Under the pieces are notes generated by a model. It saw only the letters and a program-made list of their open reading frames with translations. It had not been told where the DNA came from and ran no database searches. A program made the position numbers and the translations under genes. A DNA stretch of 45,599 bases from Actinomycetota bacterium (lineage in GTDB: Bacteria > Actinomycetota > Thermoleophilia > Gaiellales > Gaiellaceae), in NCBI GenBank assembly GCA_003152275.1, contig PLZU01000102.1, forward strand, positions 1 through 45,599. The letters are read 5' to 3'. Below, in pieces: positions 16,150 through 24,633 of this stretch; positions within the stretch are counted from its first letter, which is position 1, and each line of letters opens with the position of its first letter.

Positions 16150-16983
16150 CTAAAAGACGAAGAGCTCGACGCCGCCCGACACGTTGAGCTCGATGCCGGT
16201 GATATACGCCGCGAGATCGGAGCAGAGGAAGGCGATCGCGTTCGCGATCTCCTGCGGCTCGCCCGGTCGCTTGAGGGCGGTGCGGTTGACGATTCGCTCG
16301 TTCATCTCCGCATTCGCCATGTTGAACGCCTCCGTGCCGATCACGCCGGGCACGATCGCGTTGCAGGTGATCCCGTGGCGCGCGCCCTCCATCGCAAGCG
16401 TCCGGGTAAGACCGAGCAGTCCTGCCTTCGTCGTCGAGTAGCTCGCCTGCCCGAAGCCGCCGAGCGTTCCGGCGACCGACGCCATGTTGATCACACGCCC
16501 CCAGCCGCGCTCGCGCATGTGCGGCCACACCGCCTGCGCGCAGTTGAATGCGCCCGTGAGATTCACGCGCAGATCTCGATCCCACAGATCCGGCGACTGA
16601 CGGTGGAACTGCGCTGCGTGGTCGAGCGTGCCGGCGTTGTTCACCAGGATATCGACCGAGCCGAGCTCCTCGACCGTACGTGCGACGGCCGCATCGACCT
16701 CTCCGCGTTCGGTGATGTCGCACCGGACCGCGAATGCGCGCCGTCCCATGCCGCGGATCTCCTCGACGGTCTCCTCGGTGTGCACGAGCCCTTGCTGGCG
16801 CGCGACGGTGGCGAGCGTGCCGTAGCGGTCGGTGTCCTCCGACAATTCCGACTCGACGAGCAGGTCGGCCACGACGACGTCGGCTCCGGCGCGCGCGAGC
16901 GTCAGAGCATCCGCGCGGCCGAGGCCGCGCGAACCACCGGTGACGAGCGCAACCCGCCCGGAGAGATCTATCTCGATTGCCAT
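16150..16983 (-). CDS. Short-chain dehydrogenase/reductase
   Basis: NAD(P)-dependent classical SDR oxidoreductase. TGGSRGLG at 15-22 is the cofactor loop, and an acidic residue ends strand 2 (VVADL), favouring NAD. NNAG is at about 115-118. The catalytic Ser and Tyr-X-X-X-Lys appear as SVAGTLGGFGQASYSTTK. It has 277 residues and resembles 3-oxoacyl-ACP reductase-like or mycofactocin-type SDRs, which carry an insertion after strand 2 as here (ESELSEDTDRYG). TAGAGT (16991-16996) lies 7 bp before the ATG. It sits between the VanW gene and the acyl-CoA dehydrogenase. Confidence 0.9.
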   Translation of the reverse strand: MAIEIDLSGRVALVTGGSRGLGRADALTLARAGADVVVADLLVESELSEDTDRYGTLATVARQQGLVHTEETVEEIRGMGRRAFAVRCDITERGEVDAAVARTVEELGSVDILVNNAGTLDHAAQFHRQSPDLWDRDLRVNLTGAFNCAQAVWPHMRERGWGRVINMASVAGTLGGFGQASYSTTKAGLLGLTRTLAMEGARHGITCNAIVPGVIGTEAFNMANAEMNERIVNRTALKRPGEPQEIANAIAFLCSDLAAYITGIELNVSGGVELFVF

Positions 16984-17122
16984 TGGCGTGACTCTAATGC
17001 CGGCGCCGCGCCCGACCTGCGCGGGCGCGGCTGCTCGATGTCCGTCCCCGACGCCCCGAGCAGGAAAGCGCAGCGAAGCGGAGCGGTGCGAGGGGCTGCA
17101 GCGCCTCCGACAGCGCTGCCGG
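16984..17122. other. 139-bp gap with a GC-rich hairpin
   Basis: A 10-bp perfect stem GCCGCGCCCG (17005-17014) / CGGGCGCGGC (17022-17031) with a 7-nt loop lies between the acyl-CoA dehydrogenase stop and the SDR promoter. It could end transcription of the dehydrogenase, although no T-run follows on the minus strand. Confidence 0.5.
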
Positions 17123-18307
17123 TCAGTCCTTGGGGAGAAAGATCTCTTTGGCTATGACGAGGCGCTGGATCTGACTGGTCCCCTCATAGATCTGGAACAG
17201 CTTCGCGTCGCGCATGAGCTTCTCGACCGGGTACTCCTTGATGTACCCGTAGCCGCCGAACACCTGGACCGCGTCGGTCGCGACCTTCATCGCCGTGTCA
17301 GCCGCGAAGCGCTTCGCAAACGAGGAGTAGAGCGTAGCCTTGCGGCCGTAGCCCTGGTCGAGCATCCACGCCGCCTGCCAGGTGAGCAGGCGCGCAGCCT
17401 CGATCTCCGTCGCCATGTCGGCGATCATGAAGTTGATGCCTTGGTGCATCGCGATCGGCACGTCGAACGTGACGCGCTGCTTCGCGTAGGCGACCGCGTG
17501 CTCGTACGCCGCCTGCGCGACGCCGACGGCGCCGACGGCGGTGCCCGGCCGGGTGAAGTCAAGCGTCGCCATCGCGATCTTGAACCCGTCACCTTCCTCG
17601 CCTAGCCGATTCTCGACCGGGACGCGGACGTCCTGGAGCGCGAACGCCGAGGTGTCGGTGGCGCGCTGGCCCATCTTGTCGAGGTGCTTCTCGATCGTGA
17701 CGCCGGGCGTGTCCATCGGGACGATGAACGCTGACATGCCCTTCGAGCCGGCCTTCGGGTCGGTCTTCGCGAACACGACCGTCCACGCGGCGTAGCCGGC
17801 GTTCGTGATGAACGTCTTCGAGCCGTTGAGCACGTACTCGTCGCCCTCACGCACAGCCGTCGCCTTCAGCGCAGCGACGTCCGAGCCTGCGCCGGGCTCC
17901 GACAGGCCGAACGAGCAGAGGATCGGCTCGTCGATGAGCGGTGCCAGCCACGTCGCCTTCTGCTCGTCAGTGCCGGCGATGATCAGGGGCCCCGAGCCGA
18001 GGCCGTTGGCGGAGACGGAGGTGCCGATGCCGGCGCAGCCCCAGTAGAGCTCCTCGCCGACGAGCATCCCGTCGAAGCAGCCGAGGCCGAGGCCGCCGTA
18101 CTCCTCGGGGACGTGAAGGTTCATGAGCCCGAGCTCGTGCGCCTTCGCGATCACCTCGACCGGGTGCTGCATCTTTGCGTCGTATTCGGCCTCTTTCGGC
18201 CGGATCTCCTTGGCCGCGAAGTCGCGGGCCAGGTCGCGCAGGGCCTTCTGCTCGTCGGTCAGCGCGAACGAAACGCCCGTCGCCGCCCCTTGCTCGATCG
18301 TTGTCAT
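17123..18307 (-). CDS. Acyl-CoA dehydrogenase
   Basis: FAD enzyme for the first step of beta-oxidation or a branched-chain equivalent. Typical blocks are FGLSEPGAGSDVAALKA (FAD/substrate loop), KTFITNAGYA, and the C-terminal YEGTSQIQRLVIAKEI with the catalytic Glu of the short-chain/isovaleryl groups. It has 394 residues from ATG 18305-18307, preceded by an excellent GGAGGAG at 4 bp. A TTG further upstream is less likely. A 20-bp palindrome (18327-18346) just upstream looks like a TetR-type operator. The EamA gene ends 27 bp upstream on the same strand. Confidence 0.95.
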   Translation of the reverse strand: MTTIEQGAATGVSFALTDEQKALRDLARDFAAKEIRPKEAEYDAKMQHPVEVIAKAHELGLMNLHVPEEYGGLGLGCFDGMLVGEELYWGCAGIGTSVSANGLGSGPLIIAGTDEQKATWLAPLIDEPILCSFGLSEPGAGSDVAALKATAVREGDEYVLNGSKTFITNAGYAAWTVVFAKTDPKAGSKGMSAFIVPMDTPGVTIEKHLDKMGQRATDTSAFALQDVRVPVENRLGEEGDGFKIAMATLDFTRPGTAVGAVGVAQAAYEHAVAYAKQRVTFDVPIAMHQGINFMIADMATEIEAARLLTWQAAWMLDQGYGRKATLYSSFAKRFAADTAMKVATDAVQVFGGYGYIKEYPVEKLMRDAKLFQIYEGTSQIQRLVIAKEIFLPKD

Positions 18308-18326
18308 GATCTCCTCCGCCAATTCG

Positions 18327-18346
18327 TTGACTGACTAGTCAATCGA
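18327..18346 (-). promoter_or_regulatory. Putative TetR/FadR-type operator before acyl-CoA dehydrogenase
   Basis: TTGACTGACTAGTCAATCGA is a palindrome with 8 of 10 base pairs matching, centred between 18336 and 18337. Its half-site TTGACTGACT resembles operators of TetR-family regulators of fatty-acid degradation. It lies 20 bp before the dehydrogenase ATG and contains the stop codon of the EamA gene. The FadR-like regulator at 28911-29525 is a candidate binder, by inference only. Confidence 0.5.
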
Positions 18347-19156
18347 AAGTGTAGCGTCGCCGTGGGAGGCGTCAATCGGCGGCCGGCTGAGTGCCACGGC
18401 GCCGATCAGGACGAGCGCGAAAGCCGTCACCCGAGCCGTGCCGCTGAAGCCGCCGGGAAGGGACTCGCCGAAGACGATCGTGCCGGCCAGGATCGGCAGG
18501 GCGTTCGTCCAGAGCACTGCGAGCCCGGCCGTTCCCAAACGGCCGCCACGCTGGAACGCGAGCTGCATGCAGACGAACGCAAGCCCGTGACACGCGAGAA
18601 GCGCGGGGACGAACCAGAGCCTCGCCCCGCCGCCCACAGCGGCCTTCGTCGCGACGTCGCCGGCCGCGTAGAGGAACCCCGCCGCCGTCCCGAAGCCGGC
18701 GCCAGGCGCGAGCACCTTGACGACGAGCGCAGCCGCGCAGCCCGACGCCAGGAGCCAGAGCACGACGGCGCCGACCGTCCCACGATTCGACGGTGGCTGC
18801 GAGCCGAGCGACAGACCGAGGAGCAGCAGACCCGTGAGCGCCGCGCCGATGCCGACCCGCTCTGCAGGCCGGAGCCGCCCGCCCCCGAGTGCAAGGACGC
18901 CGATACCTCCCGCCGAAGCAGCCTGCACGAGCGAGAGCGGCGCGAGCCGGAGCGCGCCGACGTACAGCACCCAGCCACCGATGCCGCCGAGAAAGCCGAG
19001 GAGCCAGCGCCTATTGCGAAAGAGCGCGTGGAGCGACTGCAGCGGCCGCCGCAGCCGAAGCGGCGGCAGACGCGACGCGGAGGCATGCTGGAGTGAATAG
19101 CCGCCGTTGATCGCGACCGCCGACACGACCGAGAGCAGAAGCCCGGCTGCGATCAC
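18335..19156 (-). CDS. EamA/DMT-family membrane transporter-like protein
   Basis: Multi-pass membrane protein of 273 residues with about nine hydrophobic segments in the drug/metabolite transporter pattern (GWVLYVGALRLAPLSLVQA; final AGTIVFGESLPGG). Transport substrate unknown. The frame is open upstream inside the lysyltransferase gene, but GTG 19154-19156 overlaps that gene's stop (GTGA) and is the natural start. It is the third gene of an esterase-lysyltransferase-transporter operon. Confidence 0.82.
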   Translation of the reverse strand: MIAAGLLLSVVSAVAINGGYSLQHASASRLPPLRLRRPLQSLHALFRNRRWLLGFLGGIGGWVLYVGALRLAPLSLVQAASAGGIGVLALGGGRLRPAERVGIGAALTGLLLLGLSLGSQPPSNRGTVGAVVLWLLASGCAAALVVKVLAPGAGFGTAAGFLYAAGDVATKAAVGGGARLWFVPALLACHGLAFVCMQLAFQRGGRLGTAGLAVLWTNALPILAGTIVFGESLPGGFSGTARVTAFALVLIGAVALSRPPIDASHGDATLSID

Positions 19157-21222
19157 TGAAACGGAAGGTACGCCTCGGCGGCGAGCGCTGCCACACCGAC
19201 GCGCGGCAGGTCGCGCCGTCGTTCGTACACGACGAAGCGCTGTTGCCACTCCGGGAAGAACTTGCGATTGAAGTGCAGCAGGTTGTCGAGCTGGAACCGC
19301 CCTTTGAATCGCCGCAGCGTCACTGCCTGCATGTGCTGCGCGCGCGTCAGATCGCCCTCGGGCGCAAGCAGCGCGGCGAACGGCGCGAAGTTCAGTGAAA
19401 CGCGCCGGTAGCCGTGATCGCGCGCCCACCCGACCGACTCACAGATCAACCACTCATTGAACCCGTTCGGCACGTCGCGCATACGCGGCATGCTCGAGAG
19501 CGAGAGCGCACCGCCGGCGTGTGAGATCGCAAAGTGGAGAAAGCCCATCGGCTGCCGCTTGCAATCGAACCCGATGAGGAAGATCGCATCGTCGTCGCCG
19601 AGGGCGAAGAACGCGTCAAGGGCCATCGTGAAGCCGCGCTCGGGTGCCGTCCCACGCCACGTTCGCGCAATCTCTTCAAGCCGCGCGCGCATCGACGCGT
19701 CGAGCTCGCTCGGACGAAGTGCCTGCGCTTCGAATCCCGCAGCGCTCAGTCGATGCACGGATTGGCGCACCTTCCGGATCGGCCGCCCATCAAGCGAGAA
19801 GCTGGCCGTGTCGACGACGGCTTCGTCCCCGTGGTAAAGCGCGCGCAGACCAAGCGACTGGTAGAGCTGAAGCGAGTTCCCCGACACACCGAGCACGGCG
19901 ACCCGCCAACCGCGAGCGTGCGCAAAGTCGAGGAAGCGGCGGATGAGGGCGCAGTGGGCATCGACAGGCCCGATCGGATCGCCGGCAACGATCGCAACGC
20001 CGCCGGAGACACGGTACGCGAGAAACGCAGCCCGGTCCTCGGAGAAGAAGTACGACTTGTCGGTGCGGAGCGCGAAGGGCGCGATCGTGTCGGCTCCGTA
20101 GCGTGAGACGAGCTCGTGTGCGCGCTCGCGGTCGCGCGTCTCCTGCCGCAACCGGTAGCGCCATGGTGCAAGCCATTCGACTAGCAGCAGGGCGACGGCG
20201 CCCCACGCGATCAAGAAGGCCGATACCGGAAACCAGTCGGCGAGTGGACCGTTGAGATGGTCCGCGCCGCGGAAACTCAAGCCGGCGAGCGCCCGCCCTG
20301 TGACACGCAGCGCGAACGAGAACGAGTATGGCTCGTCGGCCATCAGGCGGTTCACCCAGAGAGTCGCGAGTCCGTAAGCGACGACCACGGGCGCCGCGAG
20401 CAGCGCATGGAGGACGATGCGCGGCTTCGAGTCTGGATCGCCGCGGCGGCCGAAGTCGCCGCGGCGCGCCACGAGTGCAACGACCGCTATGCCCGTGACG
20501 ATCGCGCCCTCGTCGAAGCGGCGCTCGACGTGAAGCACGAGCAGGACGGTGAGCAGGCAGACCGCGACCTGCCATGCGCGGCGGCTCCCGCGCGCGAGTC
20601 CGCGCGCTGCGACGACGAGACCAGCCGCGAGCGGGGCGACGAGTGCCTTCGTGAGGCCGTGGACGTGCGCCGGATCGAGACCGGTGATGAGCGAGCGTCG
20701 GTGCTCGGGGAACACCGCGTCGAACGCCGCGAGCAACGCGACGCCGGCAACGAGCCACGAGAGCACGGTCCTGGCGCGCGGCTCTGAGCGCGAGTTCGTG
20801 CGGCCGAACATCGCGCCTCCGAGGCCGGCGAGGGCTGCGGGAATGACCACGGCCTGCTCTGCGGCGGCCGCATGGAATGCCTGGTGCACCGGAATCTGGC
20901 GCACAACGAGGATGGAGACGCCGTTCAGCACGTAGAGCCAGGCCCCTGTGCCGAGCGCGAGCAGCAAGCCCGCCGTCAGGCGCTCGGCACGAGCCCAGCG
21001 GGCGACGAGCCCAAGGAGAGCGGCCGCGATTCCCCAGACCACGAGGAAGACGGCGATGGAGACGCCGCCGTGGTGCGAGAGCTCGTCGAGCGCCAGCGCG
21101 TCATGCACGACGGGACCCGGAATCCGCACCGCTGGACGCGCGAGATAGAGCCAGCCCGTCGCCGCGACGAGCACACCGAGTGAGAACGCGACTGCGACAA
21201 CGCTGCGGGCAACCCTGATCAT
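19153..21222 (-). CDS. MprF-type lysyltransferase / DUF2156 membrane protein
   Basis: The N-terminal half (about 1-345) has some eight to ten hydrophobic segments. The C-terminal half (about 365-689) is the phosphatidylglycerol lysyltransferase (LPG_synthase_C, DUF2156) domain of two GNAT-like folds: DKSYFFSEDRAAFLAYRV, VAGDPIGP, SLNFAPFAAL, and LLHFNRKFFPEWQQRFVVYE near the end. Such proteins transfer Lys (or Ala) from aminoacyl-tRNA to phosphatidylglycerol, lowering the membrane's negative charge. At 689 residues it is shorter than full MprF, so the flippase part is reduced. It overlaps its upstream neighbour (ATGA) and downstream neighbour (GTGA). Confidence 0.88.
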   Translation of the reverse strand: MIRVARSVVAVAFSLGVLVAATGWLYLARPAVRIPGPVVHDALALDELSHHGGVSIAVFLVVWGIAAALLGLVARWARAERLTAGLLLALGTGAWLYVLNGVSILVVRQIPVHQAFHAAAAEQAVVIPAALAGLGGAMFGRTNSRSEPRARTVLSWLVAGVALLAAFDAVFPEHRRSLITGLDPAHVHGLTKALVAPLAAGLVVAARGLARGSRRAWQVAVCLLTVLLVLHVERRFDEGAIVTGIAVVALVARRGDFGRRGDPDSKPRIVLHALLAAPVVVAYGLATLWVNRLMADEPYSFSFALRVTGRALAGLSFRGADHLNGPLADWFPVSAFLIAWGAVALLLVEWLAPWRYRLRQETRDRERAHELVSRYGADTIAPFALRTDKSYFFSEDRAAFLAYRVSGGVAIVAGDPIGPVDAHCALIRRFLDFAHARGWRVAVLGVSGNSLQLYQSLGLRALYHGDEAVVDTASFSLDGRPIRKVRQSVHRLSAAGFEAQALRPSELDASMRARLEEIARTWRGTAPERGFTMALDAFFALGDDDAIFLIGFDCKRQPMGFLHFAISHAGGALSLSSMPRMRDVPNGFNEWLICESVGWARDHGYRRVSLNFAPFAALLAPEGDLTRAQHMQAVTLRRFKGRFQLDNLLHFNRKFFPEWQQRFVVYERRRDLPRVGVAALAAEAYLPFQ

Positions 21223-22151
21223 GTGAGTCTCGTTGCCGCCGCGAGGTAGGCGGCGCGCGCGTTGTCGCGCCAGATCGCCCAGTTGTGACCGCCGTAGACG
21301 AGCCTGTAGGTATGGGGAAGGTGGAGGAAACCGAGCTCGTGCGCGAACGCGGCGTTCTGCTTTCGGAACTGGTCGGTTGACCCGGAGTAGAACCAGAAGT
21401 ACGTGCCGATCGCGCGCAGGCTGGGCGCCGCGTGCCGCACAAGGGCACGCGGATCGTTCGCGGCAAGGAGTTGCAAGTTCGAACCGAAGATCGACTTCAG
21501 CTTGTCCGGCCGCTCGTAGCCCGACCAGCTCTCGACGACCGAGAATTCACGCGGGTGCTGAACCGCGATGTTGATCGCGCCGTAGCCGCCCTCCGAGAGC
21601 CCCCCGAGGGCGCGCCCTCCCGCCGTTGCGATCGTTCGATAGTGCTGGTCGACGTAGTGGACGAGATCGCCGGAGACGAAAGTCGCCCAACCGTTGCCCA
21701 CTCCGATTCCGTTCACCCATTCCTCGTCGTTGAACGTCCCGGTCGAGCCGAACGGCATCACGAGGATGAGCGGCTGCGCTCGCTGCTGCGTCGTCAGGAC
21801 ATCGTCGATGATCCCCATCTGCACCGTCTGCAAGAACGCGAGCGGTCGACCCGGGAAGCCGTGGAGGAGATAGAGCACTGGATAGCGCCGGTGCGGCTGC
21901 TCCGCGTAGCCTGACGGCAGATAGACGTACGTCTCTTGGGCACGGCCGCCGAGGGCGGCACTCGGCACGTTCACGCGCTCGACCGTCCCCGGCCTTGTCA
22001 CGAAAGCAGGCTCCTCGGGCGGGGCGAAGCCACGGTAGGCCAGGAAATTGTCTAGATAGCCGCGCGCGCCAGCCATCCCCACGCCGAGGAACGCGCAGAG
22101 GACGACGGCCGACGCCGCCGTGGAGAGGCCCAACGCCCGCGCCACCTTCAC
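21219..22151 (-). CDS. Secreted alpha/beta-hydrolase, esterase D / antigen 85-like
   Basis: Exported or membrane-anchored esterase of the putative esterase family (PF00756). A hydrophobic N-terminus (about 9-28) can act as a signal anchor. The nucleophile elbow is GLSEGG with Ser166. LYLLHGFPG is the oxyanion strand, and GGHNW near residue 294 gives the catalytic His. Members include antigen 85 mycolyltransferases and S-formylglutathione hydrolase; which reaction applies is unknown. GTG 22149-22151 is used, with TACATA 6 bp upstream. It is first in an operon with the MprF-type and EamA genes. It faces a paralogue at 22209. Confidence 0.86.
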   Translation of the reverse strand: MKVARALGLSTAASAVVLCAFLGVGMAGARGYLDNFLAYRGFAPPEEPAFVTRPGTVERVNVPSAALGGRAQETYVYLPSGYAEQPHRRYPVLYLLHGFPGRPLAFLQTVQMGIIDDVLTTQQRAQPLILVMPFGSTGTFNDEEWVNGIGVGNGWATFVSGDLVHYVDQHYRTIATAGGRALGGLSEGGYGAINIAVQHPREFSVVESWSGYERPDKLKSIFGSNLQLLAANDPRALVRHAAPSLRAIGTYFWFYSGSTDQFRKQNAAFAHELGFLHLPHTYRLVYGGHNWAIWRDNARAAYLAAATRLT

Positions 22152-22175
22152 ACTGGGTATGTACTCTCGGCTCGT

Positions 22176-22199
22176 TAATCGGGCGTTGCGCCCGGATTA
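22176..22199. promoter_or_regulatory. Inverted repeat between divergent esterase genes
   Basis: TAATC-GGGCG-TTG-CGCCC-GGATTA: arms of 10 and 11 bp differ by one inserted base. It lies in the 57-bp gap between the two divergent esterases and ends at the plus-strand TACGCT hexamer (22198-22203, 5 bp before ATG 22209). It could be a shared operator or a cruciform. Confidence 0.4.
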
Positions 22200-22208
22200 C
22201 GCTTCCTC

Positions 22209-23036
22209 ATGAACAGAGCCGGGGTCATCGTCCTGGCAGGCGCATTTCTCGTCGTTGCAGTCGCAGCCGCGGGGCCCGACCGCTCACGCGTGCAGGACGA
22301 TCATTTCCACTCGGCGGCGCTCGACGGGACGTTGCATTTCGAGGTCTATCTCCCGGCCGACTACGCGACGACAACGCAACGCTATCCCGTCGTCTACTTC
22401 CTGCACGGGCTGCCGTCGAACGCCACCGCCTACCAGTCATTCGGCTTCGTTGAGCATGCGCTCGACCAGGTCGGCCGCCCCGCGATCCTCGTCGTACCGC
22501 AGGGAGCGCGCTGGAACGAGCCCGACCCCGAATACGTCGACCATCATCCCGGCGACGAGTGGGAGACCGCGATCGCGGGCGAGCTGCCGGTGATCGTCGA
22601 CTCGCTCTACCGCACGATTCCGACGCGTGCCGCCCGCGCGATCGTCGGCCTGTCCGCCGGCGGCTTCGGAGCAATGCACCTCGGCCTTGCGCACCTCAAC
22701 ACGTTCTCGGTCATCGAGTCGTGGAGTGGGTACTTCCATCCGACCGACCCGACGGGGACGAAGGCGCTCGACCTCGGGCCGAAAGACGACGTACATCAGC
22801 AACTGCTCGCGACGCGTGCACAGATCCTGCGCCTGCGCACGACGATCTCGTTCTACGTGGGCGACGGCGATTCGCGCTTCCTCGCGGAGAACCGGCAGCT
22901 GAATCTCGAGCTCTCGCGAGCCCACGTTCCGCACGTCTTCCGGATCTACTCGGGCGGCCACGAACAGCGGCTCTGGCAAGGGCACGCGACGGCGTGGCTT
23001 TCGATGGCGCTCGCGCATCTCGCACCGGCGAAGTAG
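22209..23036 (+). CDS. Secreted alpha/beta-hydrolase, esterase D-like (paralogue)
   Basis: Second member of the same esterase family. The signal peptide is about 1-22 (VIVLAGAFLVVAVAAAG). VVYFLHGLPS is the oxyanion strand, the nucleophile elbow is VGLSAGGFG with Ser149, and the His motif is YSGGHEQRLW. The 275-residue product is shorter than its divergent neighbour and clearly diverged from it. Two back-to-back exported esterases next to an MprF-type gene suggest cell-envelope lipid or glycan modification, by inference. Confidence 0.87.
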   Translation: MNRAGVIVLAGAFLVVAVAAAGPDRSRVQDDHFHSAALDGTLHFEVYLPADYATTTQRYPVVYFLHGLPSNATAYQSFGFVEHALDQVGRPAILVVPQGARWNEPDPEYVDHHPGDEWETAIAGELPVIVDSLYRTIPTRAARAIVGLSAGGFGAMHLGLAHLNTFSVIESWSGYFHPTDPTGTKALDLGPKDDVHQQLLATRAQILRLRTTISFYVGDGDSRFLAENRQLNLELSRAHVPHVFRIYSGGHEQRLWQGHATAWLSMALAHLAPAK

Positions 23037-23044
23037 TCCTGCTC

Positions 23045-23050
23045 TACGAT
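23045..23050 (+). promoter_or_regulatory. Leaderless -10 element of the glutaryl-CoA dehydrogenase-like gene
   Basis: TACGAT, 6 bp before GTG 23057. The GGAG that overlaps the GTG is too close to act as a ribosome-binding site, so leaderless initiation explains the start better. Confidence 0.5.
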
Positions 23051-23056
23051 TCAGGA

Positions 23057-24244
23057 GTGGCCATCACCGCGAAGCCGACCGAGCTCGATCCCCGCGACTT
23101 TCTCGCCATCGACGCACTCCTCGACGACGAGGAAAAAGCGATCCGCGACACCGTGCGCCGGTTCGTGCGCGAGCGGATCGTCCCCGAGGTGGGCGAGTGG
23201 TTCGAGCAGGGCATTCTGCCGCGTGAGCTCGCGAAGGAGGTCGCCAAACTCGGCCTCTTCGGCATGCATCTCGAGGGCTACGGCCTGCCGGGCGCGAGCT
23301 CCGTCGCCTACGGGCTGACGTGCCTCGAGCTCGAGGCGGGCGACTCGGGCGTGCGCTCGCTGGTGTCGGTGCAGGGATCGCTCGCGATGTTCGCGATTTG
23401 GCGATGGGGCTCCGAGGAGCAGAAGCAGCGGTGGCTTCCGCCGATGCACGAGGGCGACGCGATCGGCTGCTTCGGCCTCACCGAGCCGGACGCAGGCTCG
23501 GACCCGGGATCGATGCGCACGACCGCGACACGCGACGGCTCCGACTGGGTGTTGAACGGGACGAAGATGTGGATCACGAACGGAACGATCGCGGACGTCG
23601 CTGTCGTCTGGGCGCGCACCGGGGAAGGCGCGATCAACGGCTTCCTCGTCGAGCAGGGGATGCCGGGCTTCGAAGCGCCGGAGATGAAACACAAGCTGTC
23701 GCTGCGCGCGTCGGTCACGTCGGAGCTTGTGCTGAAGGATGTGCGGGTCCCCGAGGAGAACCGCTTCCCTGAAGTCTCGTCGCTTCGCGGGCCGTTGTCA
23801 TGCCTGAACGAAGCGCGCTACGGGATCGTCTGGGGCTCGGTCGGCGCCGCCCGCGCATGCTTCGAGTCCGCGCTCGACTACTCGAAGGAGCGCATGGTCT
23901 TCGGCAAGCCGATCGCGGGCTACCAGCTGACGCAGCAGAAGCTCGCAGAGATGGCGCTCGAGATCAATCGCGCGACGCTCGTCGCGCTGCACCTCGGCCG
24001 CATGAAAGACGAGGGGACGCTCCGGCCCGAGCACGTCAGCATGGGCAAGATGGGCAACGTCCGCGGCGCGATCGAGGTCGCTCGCAGCGCGCGCACGATC
24101 CTCGGCGGCAACGGAATCACGCTCGAGTATCCCGTGATTCGCCACATGAACAACCTCGAGTCGGTGCTGACCTACGAAGGCACCCACGAAGTGCACACGC
24201 TCGTTGTCGGTCAGGCGCTCACCGGAGAGAACGCATTCCGCTAG
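23057..24244 (+). CDS. Glutaryl-CoA dehydrogenase-like acyl-CoA dehydrogenase
   Basis: FAD-dependent acyl-CoA dehydrogenase closest to the glutaryl-CoA dehydrogenase group, which oxidises and decarboxylates glutaryl-CoA in Lys/Trp breakdown. Group features are the N-terminal LDDEEKAIRDTVRRFVRERI, GDSGVRSLVSVQGSLAMF, CFGLTEPDAGSDPGSMRT, and the C-terminal LTYEGTHEVHTL with the catalytic Glu. It has 395 residues from GTG 23057. The frame is open far upstream inside the esterase gene, but homology starts here. The PPOX gene is coupled downstream. Confidence 0.93.
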   Translation: MAITAKPTELDPRDFLAIDALLDDEEKAIRDTVRRFVRERIVPEVGEWFEQGILPRELAKEVAKLGLFGMHLEGYGLPGASSVAYGLTCLELEAGDSGVRSLVSVQGSLAMFAIWRWGSEEQKQRWLPPMHEGDAIGCFGLTEPDAGSDPGSMRTTATRDGSDWVLNGTKMWITNGTIADVAVVWARTGEGAINGFLVEQGMPGFEAPEMKHKLSLRASVTSELVLKDVRVPEENRFPEVSSLRGPLSCLNEARYGIVWGSVGAARACFESALDYSKERMVFGKPIAGYQLTQQKLAEMALEINRATLVALHLGRMKDEGTLRPEHVSMGKMGNVRGAIEVARSARTILGGNGITLEYPVIRHMNNLESVLTYEGTHEVHTLVVGQALTGENAFR

Positions 24245-24633
24245 ATCCGAAGATCGCTGCGCTCTTCACCGAGGGACGGAACTTCGTGCACCTGGCGACC
24301 ACGCTGCCGGACGGCGCGCCGCACTCGATTCCAGTCTGGGCGATCCTCGAGGACGGCCGCATCGCGTTCTTCACGCAGTCGACGTCACGCAAGGCGCGCA
24401 ACCTCGCGGCCGACCCGCGCGTCGCGCTCTCACTCGTCGATGGCGACAACCCGTACCGCAACGCGCAGCTCCGCGGCCGCATCGTCGAAGTCGTTGAGGG
24501 CGAGCCGGCGCTCGAGGTGATCGATCGGATCTCTCAGCACTACATCGGCACGCCGTTCCCGATGCGCACCGGAACCGTCTACTGGATCGAGCCGGAGACG
24601 GCGCACTTCACCGAGTTGCCCTTTCAGCACTGA
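24235..24633 (+). CDS. PPOX-class (F420-type) flavin/deazaflavin oxidoreductase
   Basis: Split-barrel protein of the pyridoxamine-phosphate-oxidase-like family, probably binding F420 or FMN. Family pattern: the N-terminal PLDPKIAALFTEGRNFVHLA, TSRKARNLAADPRVAL, and the ending VYWIEPE. Function within the family is not resolved. In frame there is no ATG, GTG or TTG before the conserved N-terminus. ATT 24235-24237 restores it and has GGAGAG 5 bp upstream, a good ribosome site. It overlaps the dehydrogenase stop by 10 bp. With this start the length is 132, normal for the family. Confidence 0.85.
   Translation: MPLDPKIAALFTEGRNFVHLATTLPDGAPHSIPVWAILEDGRIAFFTQSTSRKARNLAADPRVALSLVDGDNPYRNAQLRGRIVEVVEGEPALEVIDRISQHYIGTPFPMRTGTVYWIEPETAHFTELPFQH

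Noticed and set aside
17005-17031. Rho-independent terminator
   Set aside because: The stem is strong, but neither strand has a following T-run, so it is recorded only as a hairpin.
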